A stretch of 64,000 nucleotides of DNA from Bolinopsis microptera (GCF_026151205.1 NC_087076.1:1249692-1313691); one strand, 5' to 3'. Counted from the stretch's first letter, positions 9,336-22,500 are shown. Notes: a model not told the origin generated them from the letters alone. Translations and numbers: made by a program.

Positions 9336-10548
9336 GCCCCGCTTATATTACTAGTTTAGCTCTTTCTAGTCCCCTGCTACACGGCATGTAAACAGGGATT
9401 GGCTAGTTAGAGGCGGTCCGTGTAGGCCTTACACTGTGCTTTCAGCAATACTCATACATAATATATATAACACATGATTAAGATCCCGGAAATCGCTTCT
9501 TATTCAAATCAATTGCCATTAGAACCATAGAATTCAAATTATATGCTTGGCGCAGCGCATTTGAAAGTATAATTCAATCAATGCATGCAATCGTCAAATC
9601 GTGCAAAAGTATGCGGAGGATAACAAAGCGACGAGACTATTACTGCTCTGCGCGCGGAGAACATATGAATTGGAGAATTTTGCCGCTTCGACGCGCCGCG
9701 CAAGAGCAACGATCTGGAAGGGTTGACAACGTCAATCAAATATATGCTGCATGCATTAAAATGTTGTACATTGTTAATGTACTAGCCCGGCCGCGCACTG
9801 TTTCGTAGCACTTAAAGAAAGCGGCGCGCTACTTCAAAGAAATTTAAACGAGTCAGATCAAATTAAAATGGCGTATCTGCTTTGTAAAATTAAATTAACT
9901 TAAAGTTTGTAGCGCGATGCGTTACTGGGCCGCGCCGCGCACTCAATTATGCTTCTCGCAACCACTAGATCGGCAAAATACGCTACTGGGCCTCGCCGAG
10001 CTGCGATGAATTGACATCGTCAATTAAACTAAAAGTAAAAAATTAGATATTTTGGTTTTTAATATGCCGCAGTAAGTTATATTAATATAATAAGCATACA
10101 CAAGAAGTAACCCGGTAAAAATTTCAAAGAACCTCCCATGAAAAAGATTTTTGTCCCAAAAAAAAAGTGCTGAACTACTTTTCAATAATACTATTTGATA
10201 GTTTTGTTACGTTTAAAAAAATTTGAAAACGGAAGAAAAAATATTTTTTTTGCTTTGAAAATTTATAAGAGAAATTTATGAAAGAAATCGAGCGCTACCG
10301 TAAAATTTTCATTAACACTTCTCTGGAAGTCATTTAAGTTTTTGTACGGTTAGTGTATCGTCCTTTTCTCAAGTTCTTGCCCTCTCTGGTTTAATTTCAA
10401 TTAATTTGGTTTAATATTATTTTAATTTTGTCCTAGCCTCTTATATTGAGTTATATTCTTGTCCATTTTTACACATTTGCTCACATCACTCACAGTCAGC
10501 CGCTATGACATGGTTAACCACCTTCCATGTGTTGTCGGTTAATCATGT
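9336..10548. repeat. Intergenic stretch with a GC-rich dispersed repeat
   Basis: No gene is supportable. Two blocks recur elsewhere: 9895-10030 (CGCGCACTCAATTATGCTTC, then CTAGATCGGCAAAAT and GAGCTGCGATGAATTGA) matches 38938-39080 in the same orientation, and 9693-9740 (AGCAACGATCTGGAAGGGTT) matches 38566-38606 inverted. The CpG-rich phrasing (CGCGCCGCGC) stands out against the AT-rich surroundings. Probably a non-autonomous mobile element of unknown class. Confidence 0.5.
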
Positions 10549-10579
10549 GAGCGGGATATAAATACCTCATTTCGTTTCA
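10549..10579 (+). promoter_or_regulatory. TATA-type promoter block identical in part to the IF1 promoters
   Basis: The phrase GAGCGGGATATAAATACCTC, followed by ATTTC(G/A)TTTCA, occurs here and upstream of IF1 copies 2 and 3 (53394 and 54211). TATAAATA starts at 10557. AATAAA follows at about 10624. There is no recognisable gene downstream, so this may be a stray promoter copy or the end of a dispersed element. Confidence 0.45.
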
Positions 10580-10854
10580 ATATTGTTTATTACACTACTG
10601 TAAAGTGCTGTAAAGTGCTGTATAATAAAGTTCCATTTCTAATACTTCAATGTTATATTGTCGAGATACCTTTACTTTGCAGAATACCTTTCGTAAATGC
10701 AATTTCACCGATTTAGTATTGCATTACTTATATATGAATATTTGGATTTGTAATTTATTGATTGTGGGTATAAATAAACTTTCGGTTCATAATCAACAAT
10801 GTAATGTCTACTGTGTGGTACCCTTACAAGATTAATTACAGATCTTTTGACAGG

Positions 10855-11450
10855 AACACCTGACTTGAGCCCCCTCATCCATCACTCATTCCGTGTTGCC
10901 TGTTGGATGTGGAGGTACCCTACCACAAACTGGAATATTGTATAGGTACCCTTCAGTACACATATAGAGTACTGTAAATGATATAGATTAGTTACTGCTA
11001 TCTTCTTAACGTGATTTTAAGTAAATGTCAGGACTGCCTGACTTAAAGCCCCTCATCCAGTGGCGTAACGTTGCCTGTTGGCGCCCGACCCCCCCCCCCC
11101 CGCCCAAAAGGCGCTCCCCTGTTGGCGCCCCCTCCCTTTATGGTGCCCCTCCCTAAAATTGAACAAATTAGGTGATTTTAGAGGATACGCTGGTAAAATC
11201 TCTAAAAAAGTGTGTATCTAGAGCAAAACGCGCAGTTTTGCTAGTACTTTAGTTAAGTTTACGAAATTGTCCCACATTCAAACAACGATTTGGCGCCCCC
11301 CTAAGACGGCGCCCCCCTGCACAGCAGGGTCAGCGGGGCCCTTCTTTACGCCACTGCCCTCGACTCATCCATCACTCATTCCATGTTTCCTGTTGGATGT
11401 AGAGGAACCCTACCACAAACTGGAATATTTTAAAGGTACCCTTCAGTACC
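10855..11450 (+). repeat. Tandem duplication, second copy split by a hAT-like MITE
   Basis: A segment of about 95 bases (GACTTGAGCCCCCTCATCCA ... CATCACTCATTCC ... CTACCACAAACTGGAATATT ... GGTACCCTTCAGTAC) appears at about 10858-10955. It appears again at about 11036-11057 plus 11357-11450, where the MITE interrupts it. The uninterrupted first copy therefore serves as the empty site. 10956-11035 shows nothing else recognisable. Confidence 0.75.
11058..11356 (+). mobile_element. hAT-like MITE, second copy
   Basis: The ends CAGTGGCGTAA and TTACGCCACTG form the same terminal inverted repeat as the element at 4214-4404. Flanks CCCTCATC (11050-11057) and CCCTCGAC (11357-11364) match at 6 of 8 bases, consistent with an 8-bp target duplication. 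The uninterrupted sister copy at 10870 has only one CCCTCATC. The 299-bp interior is G/C-homopolymer rich and non-coding. Confidence 0.85.
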
Positions 11451-12489
11451 TTTACAAATTGGCCAAGGTATAAGAACTTGGAAGTTTCACAATCGCATAA
11501 TAAATAAATATTGTCCTCTCTTGACACCACTTTAGGGCTAGACGGGTTCCTGCTAGTTATCTTAATAGAAGTTCTCAGTTTTACGGCCACGGTCCACTCT
11601 ACACAATTATGGGTTTTCTATAATTAATATATGGACATAATTCATGAGTCGTTTTGCTGTCATGTTGTGATTGTTTAATTATGTTAATTGTCTAACTCTG
11701 GGCATAAAATTATAAGTTCCTTTTTCTTAGAAACTCACATCTGAAAATGATAATTTTGGGATTGAAAAATTGTCGCGTTTGGACATCATTCCCAATCTGA
11801 AGGGGGAGACGTAGGGTATGAAAAAGGGACAAAGTAAAATGTACCACTGAGAAGGCTTGGAAAATATAACATCCTATGGAAAACAAGCAATATATAGTAT
11901 GACAGGGATGGAAGGGCGTTAAACAAAGCAACACTATTCTTTGGTTGATTGAATCATTATCAGTCACTCTGGTAAACTATACAAAGTATTAAGTAACCCT
12001 CGTAAGTTAAGATATACGACATTATTATTAACTTTAATGAGGAAGCTAAACTCAGATATCAACACATGTGACCGACAATGAACTATCACGCGCTGTCCTT
12101 AATCTTCTTAATCTGGATGCATTAAATGTCCAAAAGGATTTCTCAATGGATTATGCAGTACTTTTGAATTTTATAACAACGAAACTAAACTTATTGCCGA
12201 TTTTGTGACACTATAACATGTAGATTGTTAATTTTTTGGCTACACCTATAACGCTCCAGGCTCTTAGTTCCCACTGCTCAGTGAGAACATTATCAACTGA
12301 AGAATGTTTTAAAAATGCCGTGTAATAAATGTTAGAATTTATTGATTATATTTATTAGTTTTCATGTCTTGATCTCAAACAGCTTTCAAGCTTTGGTTGC
12401 AATGATCAGTATCCTTATAATAATATTTATTTAAAGATTATTTAATGCATGGTTGATATTTAATTACTATTTTTGATATATTTAGCAAC
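11451..12489. other. Spacer upstream of STUB1
   Basis: No gene is seen. A phrase at about 11510-11560 (CTCTTGACACCACTTTAGGG, then CTAGACGGGTTCCTGCTAGT) recurs inside the TIR element at 13633-14626 (about 14418-14466), so part of this spacer is a dispersed repeat. The last bases, GATATATTTAG, end four bases before the STUB1 ATG and look like a splice acceptor. Confidence 0.45.
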
Positions 12490-15400
12490 ATGAATATTGG
12501 ACACGAGGTACTGGAGCTGAAACAGCAGGGAAACAAATTCTTTTCTCAACGTAGTTATGAAGAAGCTATATCTTGCTACACCAAAGCTCTTGTAAGTTTT
12601 ATTCAAGTTTAATTGTAAGTTGTACACTTTCATTGTACGCTTTCATTGCTATAAAGTATTCTTAATATCCTGAATATGCAAGAAATATTAATAGTTCCGT
12701 TTTAGACCAGATTCATGCATGGCATGGCACTGTCATTTGCTAGAAAAGAAAATTCCGCAGAAAAAATCATGTTTATATCACAATAATTCACGATTACTGA
12801 TTATCAAGTTGTCGTTATGTCCACTAGGCTTGCATTCAATTTCCTCTAGACCAGTGCAAATCATTGTGCAAGCTTGAAACTATTCAATAATAATAATAAG
12901 TATTGAACAATGTTCGCATCGAATTGCTTTCCTCAGAAAACCAAATGTCCCATTCTATCATAAGCCATGACTGATATAGTGATTAGTGAAAACAGGAAGA
13001 TCAGTGCCAAGTATTACTTACTCAATGCTTTTTACTGTTGCCATGTTTGCATATTACATATTTCATACAATATTAGAACTTATGCTCTTTGTATTAAGTA
13101 CTAATAATTTCAGCTAAAGAACGACAAAGTGACCACAATCTATACTAATCGTGCACTTTGCTACCTTAAACTGGAGCTTTGGGATCGTGTACTAAGGGAC
13201 TGCAAGCTGGCACTTGAGATTGACAAGATGATGACAAAAGCTCATTTCTTTATGGGCCAAGCTTTAACAGAACTTGGGAAATTCGACGAAGCTATCTCTT
13301 CGTATCATACAGGTTACTTTTTAATGAACGACCGAAATTTCACAATTTCATATTTTCCAAATTCTGTCCCATTTTCATATGTGAAAATTTCTGAATACAA
13401 ATTTGACAGATTTGACGGACTTTTTGCCCAGTGACCAATTAGTCAGTTAACTGAGGATACTCCCCTTACGAGAGGCTTCTAATCATTAACTACTAACTAG
13501 TTTTGAATTTCAGCGATAGAAAGTGCCAAATCGAGAAAAGAACACTTTGGAGACGATCTTCACCAAGCCCTTAGGAGGGTAAGCGAGGGGGGGGGGGGGG
13601 GGGGGTGGGAGTAGAAAAGATTTTATATTTTCGGGGGTGTCCAACCCAAAAAACACATTTTACCTAAAATTTCCATTTTTTCCCTGTTTTTTGTAACTTT
13701 TTATCCGATTATTAAGGAAACACAATACTTACTACCCCGCTTGTAATTTGTATGCGACAAAGATATTGAATAAAATATAACTTGAAATAATCTAAACAAT
13801 ACGGTGCCCAATGCCCATGTCGCTCCACGAGGAGTGGCTCTCCTCGAAAAAGCTTCCTCCCTAGTCCCTCATCTGAGCAGAAAGTTTAAACAAACACTTG
13901 CTTTACAATATACTCCAAGGAATACATACTCAATTTATGAATAAGATAGTACAAAATATTAGATCCAAAACGTACTTTAATTGACATTTAAAAAATACAT
14001 AATGAATATTGCACATGACACACATCATCTTACTATATATAAAGCGAGACGATATTTTTAATACTTTCAACACTACTATATAACAAATAATTTGAGATAA
14101 CGATGTTTAATAAATGATGCAAAGAATTTCGAAGATCTAATCAACATCGACTTTTAATGTGTAGGAGTACAGCAACGAAATATATATATATATCCGTACC
14201 ATTTACTGACACCACGGCATCAACTTTAACACGACGTTCCGCAAAACCGTAAAAGATATAAAACTGAAACTTTTTTGACTGGGTCAAATGCCTTAATGGC
14301 CTTCAAATCAGCATGAAAAAATAAAAAATAGGCCAAGGAATAAGAATTTTAGTGCCCAAAATTTGGACCCCCAAGTGGTGTCAAAAACGCGAATTAAATA
14401 GGTAATAATTATTTTAGTCTCTCGAGTCTTGACACCATTTTAGGATTAGACGGGTTCCTGCTAGTTATTGATAATGGGGATGATGGAGGATAACATATAA
14501 CTTGGTCTTAATAATACATAATAAATGAATGTAGGTGTAAAAAATATCAATTCTAACATCTCTTTTTTAACCCAATTTTACCTCAAAATCCCATTTTGGG
14601 GTTGGGTTTTTGGGTTGGACACCCCCATATTTATCTTGGGGCATGAATAAGAGATTTTATGTCTTTCTTGGTGCAATTTAACTTTGACTTAACAAATTAA
14701 GTGAATTGTTGCCAATTAAATCTATCTTGTAATGTTACACAGTATTTAATCTATCTTGTAATGTTACACAGTATTTAATCTATGTCGTAATGTTAGACAG
14801 TATTTAATCTATCTTGTAATGTTACACAGTATTTAATCTATGTCGTAATGTTAGACAGTATTTCCATTTGCTATTAAAAAATCAACCTCGCAGACGAAGA
14901 AAAAGAAGCTTCTCAAGGAAGAGGAAAAACGAATGTCAGAAGAAATTGAATTACAGACGCTATTAACTAAACTTCTGATAGACGACCTTGAAAAGTATTT
15001 AAACTATTCGCCAATAACCAAATAATATAAGTAAAAGTGGTGGGTTATTTCAACACTTGACGACCTTACTAAGTCAATAAGTTGTCAAATAAGACCGAAT
15101 AGTACAGGGTGGGCCAAAAGTCAGTACCCATACGTTGGCCTTTATAGCTCAGTCACTGAGTGCCCAATTTAAATACTTCCTTCTGGTATGACTTAGTACT
15201 ACCACTGGTTCGAGGAATTTGTCAACTCGAAAAATATTCGCGTTCATTTTTTTCAAATGGAGGTTCATTTTCACATTTATTTGATAGTTTGGATAGTCGG
15301 ATCAAGCTAAATGTTATTGAATTGTGTTTGGCCATTCGAATTACGTTTGTCCTGAAAGAATTAGAACTGTAGCTTCTCAGATGACCGAGATATGAAGCAT

Positions 15401-18400
15401 AACGAGCTTATTCATTTCGTGTGATCAGTTGATTGGTTTACCTAATCACGTGATAAGGTGACCCCGTTAACTACCCCGCTAAACATTATGGGAATTGTTA
15501 AGGGTGCCCAATTAAGGTGTCGTGTCACGGTGTCACATAATCACCCAGTCAATTTTGTTAATGAGATACAGAAAATGCTTGATAACTTCGTCATTTCTAA
15601 TCCGTTTTGCCTCATGTTTTCAGATCATATGCAACATTTGATAATCTACCGTCTCTAAAAAAATTAGGTGTTATGCATGTTCAGAGAAAACAATATAGGT
15701 GTTTTAATATTGAATGGACGTGGTCTAAAATATTCGAATTTTCAAATTTTGACGACGGAATCCTCGAACCAGTAAGTACAGTATGCCATCTGCAAAGCAA
15801 CAGCTCTCAAATATAAAACACGGCGGAGCTATTAAGGCCGACGTATGGGTACTGACTTTTGGCCCACCCTGTACATGTTTGAACATGTAAATTGTCGAGA
15901 TGCATCTGCTAAGCTCTTACATATAAAACGCCCAAAGATTTCATGTCAAATAATAGATAATATATCTCTTACATCTTCGGCAAGTAAACGTGTTATTTAC
16001 GAACTGCACAATAAATCAGAAATAGTGTGAACAATAGTTATTGTTTGTTTTGATTCAAGAAGTTAATTATTCGTTCAATTTAGAAAGAAGAATCAAGAAC
16101 CATCAGATGACGAAGTAGTTGAAATAGACAAGCACCATGAGGACTTGGAAGCAAAATATGTGAGTTACTCGTCAAATACTTGATTCCTTTGGAGTTTATT
16201 TATATGAACTATTGAAAGTAAAATTGATGGGTTTAAGTATGTGATTTATCTGGGCACAAATTGTACGAAATTATGTGGAATAATTTCTTATCATTCTTTG
16301 ATTTGATCCATGTCGGTCGCGGTGACTACGATATGTGTTATCATTTGACTTCAGCTGTTATTTGGTTTGCAGATATTTCCTGATAACTTCGTTTACCATT
16401 TGACATGTCTTTGTGTGAACAAGTCATCTCCCAACAGTATAACTTATCGATCACTTTTCGCGCACGGACCTAACTTCTGCGCTATTTGGATCCGAACGGG
16501 GGCGACATTTCTATAATATACGTACAATTTTGAGAAGAAACATCTACTGGTTTACATCCACATTTTAACTTACAGGAACGCGCATAGGACATTTTCTAGA
16601 GATTGACGGCATTGTTTGTTTACGTGTAGAATTTATTAAATTAGAGATATTGATCCCTCGATTGAATTAAAGGCCACAACTTTTGCATCATATTACCACA
16701 CTCAGTCTAAAAAAGCACTGTAATTTTCTGATTACTTTTATAGTTTAATCAGAAGGTGCAGTGGGGTTTTAAATTATCTGTCAAATGTGAAATGTGTCTA
16801 CGTGAACACAGCGAAATTCTTTTCATACACTCTATATCTCTACATCATCTAGTTGAATTTAGCGTTATCCTGGGATCACTTAAAATGTAACCTTATCCTA
16901 TATTGCAGACGAAGTACATTGATACACTGAACTACTTGTTCTCGGAGCTCGACGACCGGAGAAGGGTAAGATGTTATTTAATCATTTAGATTATTGTTTA
17001 CTCCGTAGAAACACTTACTTAGGGAAACACTAATATTAAATTGCTTGTTTATAATTAGGTTGACAGGGCTGCAATAAAAAGCTTCAATTCTAAATTCTAA
17101 AATATCTATCAACTTTTCAGATTTAATGTAGATGAATATTTCAATATTGTTGCCTACTATTATATATAGCTTCATATAGCTCATGTTGGCAACAGAGTCC
17201 GGTGCAGTGAACCAGAAGTATACAATATGTTATATGACAGACTCTATTTTACCCAGTTTGAGGTCATCGAGCACGTGATCAATCGTGTATGAAATAAGAT
17301 AGAAGTCTTTAAGATCGTCCTAACCCAAATCCAAATATATGTATGTTCCTTCACAGCTAATATATAAATGTAATAGTTGTGGTCGTTTTGTACCTATCCG
17401 GAAGTCAGTAATATCTTCCGTAACCATGCCACCAATAAATTAAGTCTAAAGTGATTATAATGATGGCTGCAAACTGCGGTGCTGGTCGTTACACCTTTAA
17501 AGCCATGTGATGATTGAGCACACAATCAGAAATTGTCCCAACAACGAAATGTCCAGGGTGGGCCAAAAGTCAGTACCCCTACGTTGGCCTTTATAGCTCA
17601 GTCATTGAGTGCCCAATTGAAATAATTCTTTCTGGTATGACTTAGTACCACCACTGGTTCGAGGAATTTGTCAACTTGAAAAATATTCGTGTTCATTTTT
17701 TTCAATTGAAGGTTCATTTTCGCATTTATTTGTTAGTTAGTCGGATCGAGCCAAATTTTATTGAATTGTGTTTAGCCATTCAAATTACGTTTATTCTGAA
17801 AACATTAGAGTTGTAGCTTCTCAGATGACCGAGATACGAAGCATAACGAGTTTATTCATTACGTGTGATCAGGCGATTGGCTTGGGTGACCCCGTTAACT
17901 ACCCCGTTAAACATTATGGAAATCGTTAAGGCTGTCCAATTAAGGTGTCGTGTCACGGTGTCACATAATCACCCAATCAATTTTGCTAACGAGATACACA
18001 AAATGCTTGATAACTTCGTCATTTCTAGTCCGTTTCACATCATTTTTCAGACATGATGCAACATTTAATAATCTACCGTCTCTGAAAAAAATTAGGCGTC
18101 CAGCATGTTCAGAGAGAACAATATAAGTGTTTTAATATTGAAGTGGGCGTGGTATAAAATATTCGAATTTTCAAATATTGGCGACGTAATCCTCGAACAA
18201 GTAGGTACAGTATGCCATCTGCAAAGCAACAACTCTCAAATATAAAACACGGCGGAGGTATAAGACCCAACGTATGGGTACTGACTTTTGGCCCACCCTG
18301 TATTTATATCTTTATCTTGATACTTAAAAGTCGAACTACTCTGGGCCCCTCCTTCTTCATCCACCTGCTATAATGTCATCAATGTACCTGTTTTATAATT

Positions 18401-19076
18401 AATCCTAGACTACTACTATTACTGTAGAATGTGGATTCAGATTAGTTTCCAGATGTTAGATTTTTCCCTTAAGAAATGTCTTAGAAACTGTTTTCTTAAA
18501 TACGAAGGGGCCGATGAATAAAATTAGTGTAAAGAAACATGTGCCACACTATTATAAATATCCCCATGATATCTGGATGAGCGTTAGAGTGCTAGTATTT
18601 TAATATCTAAATAACAAAATGTTTTATCAGAGACGGGAAGTGCCAGATTATCTGTGTGGAAAAATAAGTTTTGAGATTATGAAGGAGCCAGTCATAACAC
18701 CGTCCGGTGTAACTTATGAAAGGTACAACTTTTACTTGTTTTTCGCCGGTTTAGAGACGTAGATATTTGTAATTATTGAAGAGTAAATTACCTTTGAAGG
18801 TAAAACTTTTGCTTAGATCAATGTGTTGATATTGCTGACACAATTGTATGATAACCATTTCTGATTGTGTTGGGTTATTGATATCTTGTTATAATAATGA
18901 GCCTACACTGAACATGTTTTTACAGGAGTGATTTAGAGGAACACCTACAAAGGGTCGGACATTTCGACCCCCTAACTAGAGTCCCCCTGAAGAGAGAAAA
19001 ACTAACCCCCAATCTTGCTATGAGGGAGGTAATAGAACACTTCTTAGAGAACAATCCATGGGCAGAATATTACTGA
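12490..19076 (+). CDS. STUB1: STUB1/CHIP: TPR co-chaperone and U-box E3 ubiquitin ligase (8 coding exons, 280 aa)
   Basis: Inferred exons: 12490-12591, 13114-13312, 13514-13578, 14894-14994, 16084-16159, 16909-16965, 18631-18722, 18926-19076. Phases agree at every junction and all introns are GT-AG. CHIP binds the EEVD tails of Hsp70/Hsp90 through TPRs and ubiquitinates their clients. TPR units: [20 protein letters not shown], then [20 protein letters not shown] and [20 protein letters not shown] (about residues 7-95). A charged coiled coil follows ([18 protein letters not shown]). The U-box covers about 205-275: [20 protein letters not shown], then [20 protein letters not shown] and [14 protein letters not shown], ending in AEYY. 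Human CHIP is 303 aa, so the length fits. Introns contain TIR elements (13633-14626, 15105-15871, 17554-18300) and a minisatellite. It converges with nucleoredoxin, 520 bases away. Confidence 0.92.
13633..14626 (+). mobile_element. Non-coding TIR element in STUB1 intron 3
   Basis: The left end GGGGGTGTCCAACCCAAAAA is repeated inverted at the right end (TTTTTGGGTTGGACACCCCC). Flanks ATATTTTC and ATATTTAT match at 6 of 8 bases, suggesting an 8-bp target duplication. The interior has no open frame. It contains about 100 bases (14097-14195) that match, inverted, the 3' end of the Penelope-like element at 5046-5150, and a phrase shared with 11510-11560. Confidence 0.7.
14716..14863 (+). repeat. 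29-bp minisatellite just before STUB1 exon 4
   Basis: Five tandem copies of a 29-bp unit (TTTAATCTATCTTGTAATGT + TACACAGTA, with a variant reading TATGTCGTAATGTTAGACAG) end 30 bases before the exon that starts at 14894. Every unit carries a pyrimidine-poor ...ACAG that resembles a weak 3' splice site. Confidence 0.85.
15105..15871 (+). mobile_element. Palindrome-ended TA-target MITE, copy 1 (STUB1 intron 4)
   Basis: The element starts CAGGGTGGGCCAAAAGTCAG and ends with its inverted partner CTGACTTTTGGCCCACCCTG, flanked by TA on both sides (15103-15104, 15872-15873). That is the insertion signature of Tc1/mariner-like elements. The 767-bp body has no transposase; short frames inside are not conserved between copies. 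Sister copies lie at 17554-18300 and 50350-51110. Confidence 0.9.
17554..18300 (+). mobile_element. Palindrome-ended TA-target MITE, copy 2 (STUB1 intron 6)
   Basis: It has the same termini and interior order as copy 1, with many substitutions and small gaps; a segment near 17890, present in copy 1, is lost. The right flank is TA, but the left flank reads TC, so the left target base has mutated. The inverted ends still agree over about 35 bases. More diverged than copies 1 and 3, hence probably older. Confidence 0.88.
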
Positions 19077-19596
19077 ACAAAGCTACCGCGACCCAAACCG
19101 AACCATCGCTAACCAGTCAGTTAACTTGAAATACAAGTAATGGGAGAATTGCAAGAAGAAAAGTAAAGACTGGAAACGTCAGGGATTCTTGCATCAGACA
19201 TTGTTTTTAGTGTGGATAGTCTTTGTGAAAAAATGTTTAACTGAGAATAGAAAGCCTCTTGTTTCTTCTTAGACTGACTTTGCTAGTTAAACTTGATTAT
19301 ACTTGTGTTTCATTAACGAATTCATTTTTATTTAAACAGATGAAATTATTAATTCTATATACAGTGTACACGGAAATTACAATAATAATAGCGCTAACCT
19401 GCAACTAATAAGTAAATCATAGCAAATATGTTTTTGCTCAAAAACGTCAAAATCAAAGCATTCCTTTTCAATCGTTCAGTGAAAGCAAAATAAACATGGA
19501 AATAAGAAAAGAATCGTCCATAACTCGCACACATAAATATTAATGGATAAAACAATTGTGGTCCTCTAAATGACTCTTTAAATACATATAAGCAAC
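19077..19596. other. Convergent 3' spacer between STUB1 and nucleoredoxin
   Basis: This holds the two 3' untranslated regions. No canonical AATAAA in a convincing place and no other gene was seen on either strand. Confidence 0.5.
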
Positions 19597-22500
19597 CTAG
19601 TTAAGTTGCTTCATGGTTAGTTTCCCAGCCTTGTAGTCCTCCAGCACTGTATCGATCATATCTGGGGTGGGGTTGTCGGTCTCCACGACGCTGTATTTTC
19701 CTCCCTCGGGGATATCCAAAACTACCAGAACCGGCCGGTCGGCTTGAGCAGCTCCCTCCATCGCATCAATCACGCTGGATGTTACTTTACCGCTCTGAGA
19801 GATAGGATATTAATTGACAAAGTAATTCCACTTAATGATTTAAGTGGGTAGTAGAGTGTGATTTAATTTACGTCATTTAATGAAGCCCATGATGACATGT
19901 GGTCGTAAGATCACAGGCCGGCTACATATTAACTTTTTAAAGATGAATACGCGCACGCTCTACGCGCTTCTAATATACAAAGTCGATGTCAAATTTGTTA
20001 TAAGTATCAAACGATGCGCCATCCAGTAAAGAGGTACGGAACTTTGGAAGGTCGCAAGGTGTATAATTATGAGCATGGCTTAAACATACTATACCACATA
20101 CATAGAATGTGGTACATACTACCTTTTAAAAGTTCATTATCTTCGGCTTTTATCAAACAAGTGATCATATTCTACTACAAATGACAGAGCTTGTTAGAAT
20201 CAATTATGATTAAAACAATTTAGCAATCTAAGCTCTCATATGACTAGGTTTTTTCTATTATGTCGAGGGGGAAAAGGTGCAGGAGACCATCTACTCCACG
20301 ATGGCATCTGATATAATTCAATACAAAGCTCTATCAATTATCATATAATGCACTGTTAATTAAATGTGTATAAATGGCGGGGATAATATGTGCCTAATTT
20401 GATTTAAACTGTCAAATATAGCTCGAGGCAGTTAATGAGATGTTTTGCTTAAAAACTGTAACAATTAAACCTATCATCCGCGGAATGGCGGGAATTGTGT
20501 CAAGAATGTGGTAAATGTCCCTTTACGGAAGCTATGTGAAGGTGGGTAAATTGAGCAATGAGCATGCAGCATCTGATCTGTGTACATGTTTTGCGATAAT
20601 CGACAACTGCTGCAATACTGTACATATTTACTCAGCACCGTGGTGTGATGCTCTAACTAATCACTCTAATTATTACACACTTTTAATTAAATATCAATTT
20701 GTGCTAATTACAGAGTTACACTCCATTGCCGATATGACGCGTGATTGGCACCTGAGAAAATGATACAAAATGGGGGCAAATGATTGGGTTTTCAGTCGGA
20801 AAATTGATTAAAAAAACTCTCATTAGTATTACTTACATATTAACAGTCGATTTTCTTTGTTGCACCGCGGGTAGCTTTAAAGAATACACCTCCTTATTCT
20901 ATAAGCTTAGATGCACACTACAATATAGTATATTTATAGGTTAATAATAGTTATTGCAGTGTAGAATACGATAATATAAATACCAGGCTCGAGGTGTACC
21001 CTCTAAGCAGGTCCCTTCCCTGTGACTAATGCTTGTAGTCAATTATCAACTGCTTGCTACTGCATTGTTATACACGACAACTCCTTCAACAGTTGACCAA
21101 TTATGATAATGAGTAGGCCCTCTATATATTATTATATATATTATTATAAGTGTATAAGTAGAATATTAGCTATATTACCCTTACCAAGCCTCTTGATGTG
21201 ATATAAGTCACACAGCATATCATATTCAAATATCATTAGTCATTAATTAAAGGGGTATTTAGAAGGTTCGAGAATATTGGGGGTTCTGATTAGATTTTGA
21301 AGGGTCAAATGGAAACATCTGGATTAAATCAGAGGTATAGAATCATTAGGAAACCACTGGAAACTATTCGCAACTATTACTGTGTAACGTTGTCATATTA
21401 TAGCAATAACTTGAAGGCCTTTTAATAGTTCGGAAGGAGAACTTCATCTCCGTACTAAATAACCAACATGCAATTTGGAGTGGCTTATAGCCACAATACA
21501 ATCACAACAGTGATTACTATCGCCATGAATACCCAGTTACTCAGTTTACTGCACGGCCTGCTGCATATGTATTGTTCCTAAGTTAGGATTATAAGCATTT
21601 AAAAATATAACAAGGATATACAATGTAAAATGTATGAGTGTACTATATATTTGTACCCCGAATTGTGTGTAACTTGTATTCATAAATTATGTGCACAAAA
21701 ATGTGTCAGACGATCTCGATTGTATACTATACCCAGGAAAAATGTACAATGAGTGTACATTATATTACGTAGGCTAAGTTTACAATGAGTGTACATTATA
21801 TTAGGTAGGCTAAGTAGGAGGTAGTGTTGAACAAACTAATCGGTATTTCCTTGTTCGTTACACAACATACCAAGGTAAATGTTGTAATGGGCTATTATCT
21901 ACCGAGTATGCCGCTAAGTCTCACCATAACAGCGTCTCAGCTATTCTCCGGGTAAATTCGTGGTGGCCAAATGGAAAATGCAGCAAGACCACAACGTGAC
22001 ATGTTATTGGTCGATGCTGTAAAAACCTTAAAGCAAGAGCAGAACGCTTCCGAGGAATACAATTTAGTCGGGGGACAACTGACATTACTACTACTACAAC
22101 ACTATAAACCTAAATACTTACCGCACTGTTTGAAAAGAAGAACATAAACTCTGGGTCCTCCTTGCTTATCTTAGCTTTGTTTATATATTCCTGTCCAGAA
22201 GCGGACAGTTTATCCATCATGGCCTTAGCAGCTCCTTCGTCCATACATTCTCCCTTTACAAAGAGAACAGACACGTAGTCGTTGATGTTGGACGGGTCCT
22301 CATCCAGGTTTATTAAGGGCTGTAAGGTAATATTTTATTAAAAATCAGGGTTTGGAAAAGTGAACAACTTTCATTGAACGATTGTCGATTGAGGAAAATT
22401 TATACTTTACATAATATGTTATTATTTAATATAAATAATATTTAAGCGAAACCCCTTTGTAGACGATTAACGTAATGAATTTAATGCTTGAATAAAATTT

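Noticed and set aside
10370-10640. Solo LTR (TATA block followed by AATAAA)
   Set aside because: No matching partner, no clear ends and no target duplication; only the promoter-like block is supportable.
15160-16030. Several 60-70 codon frames
   Set aside because: They fall inside or at the edge of the TA-MITE and are not kept in frame between the three copies.
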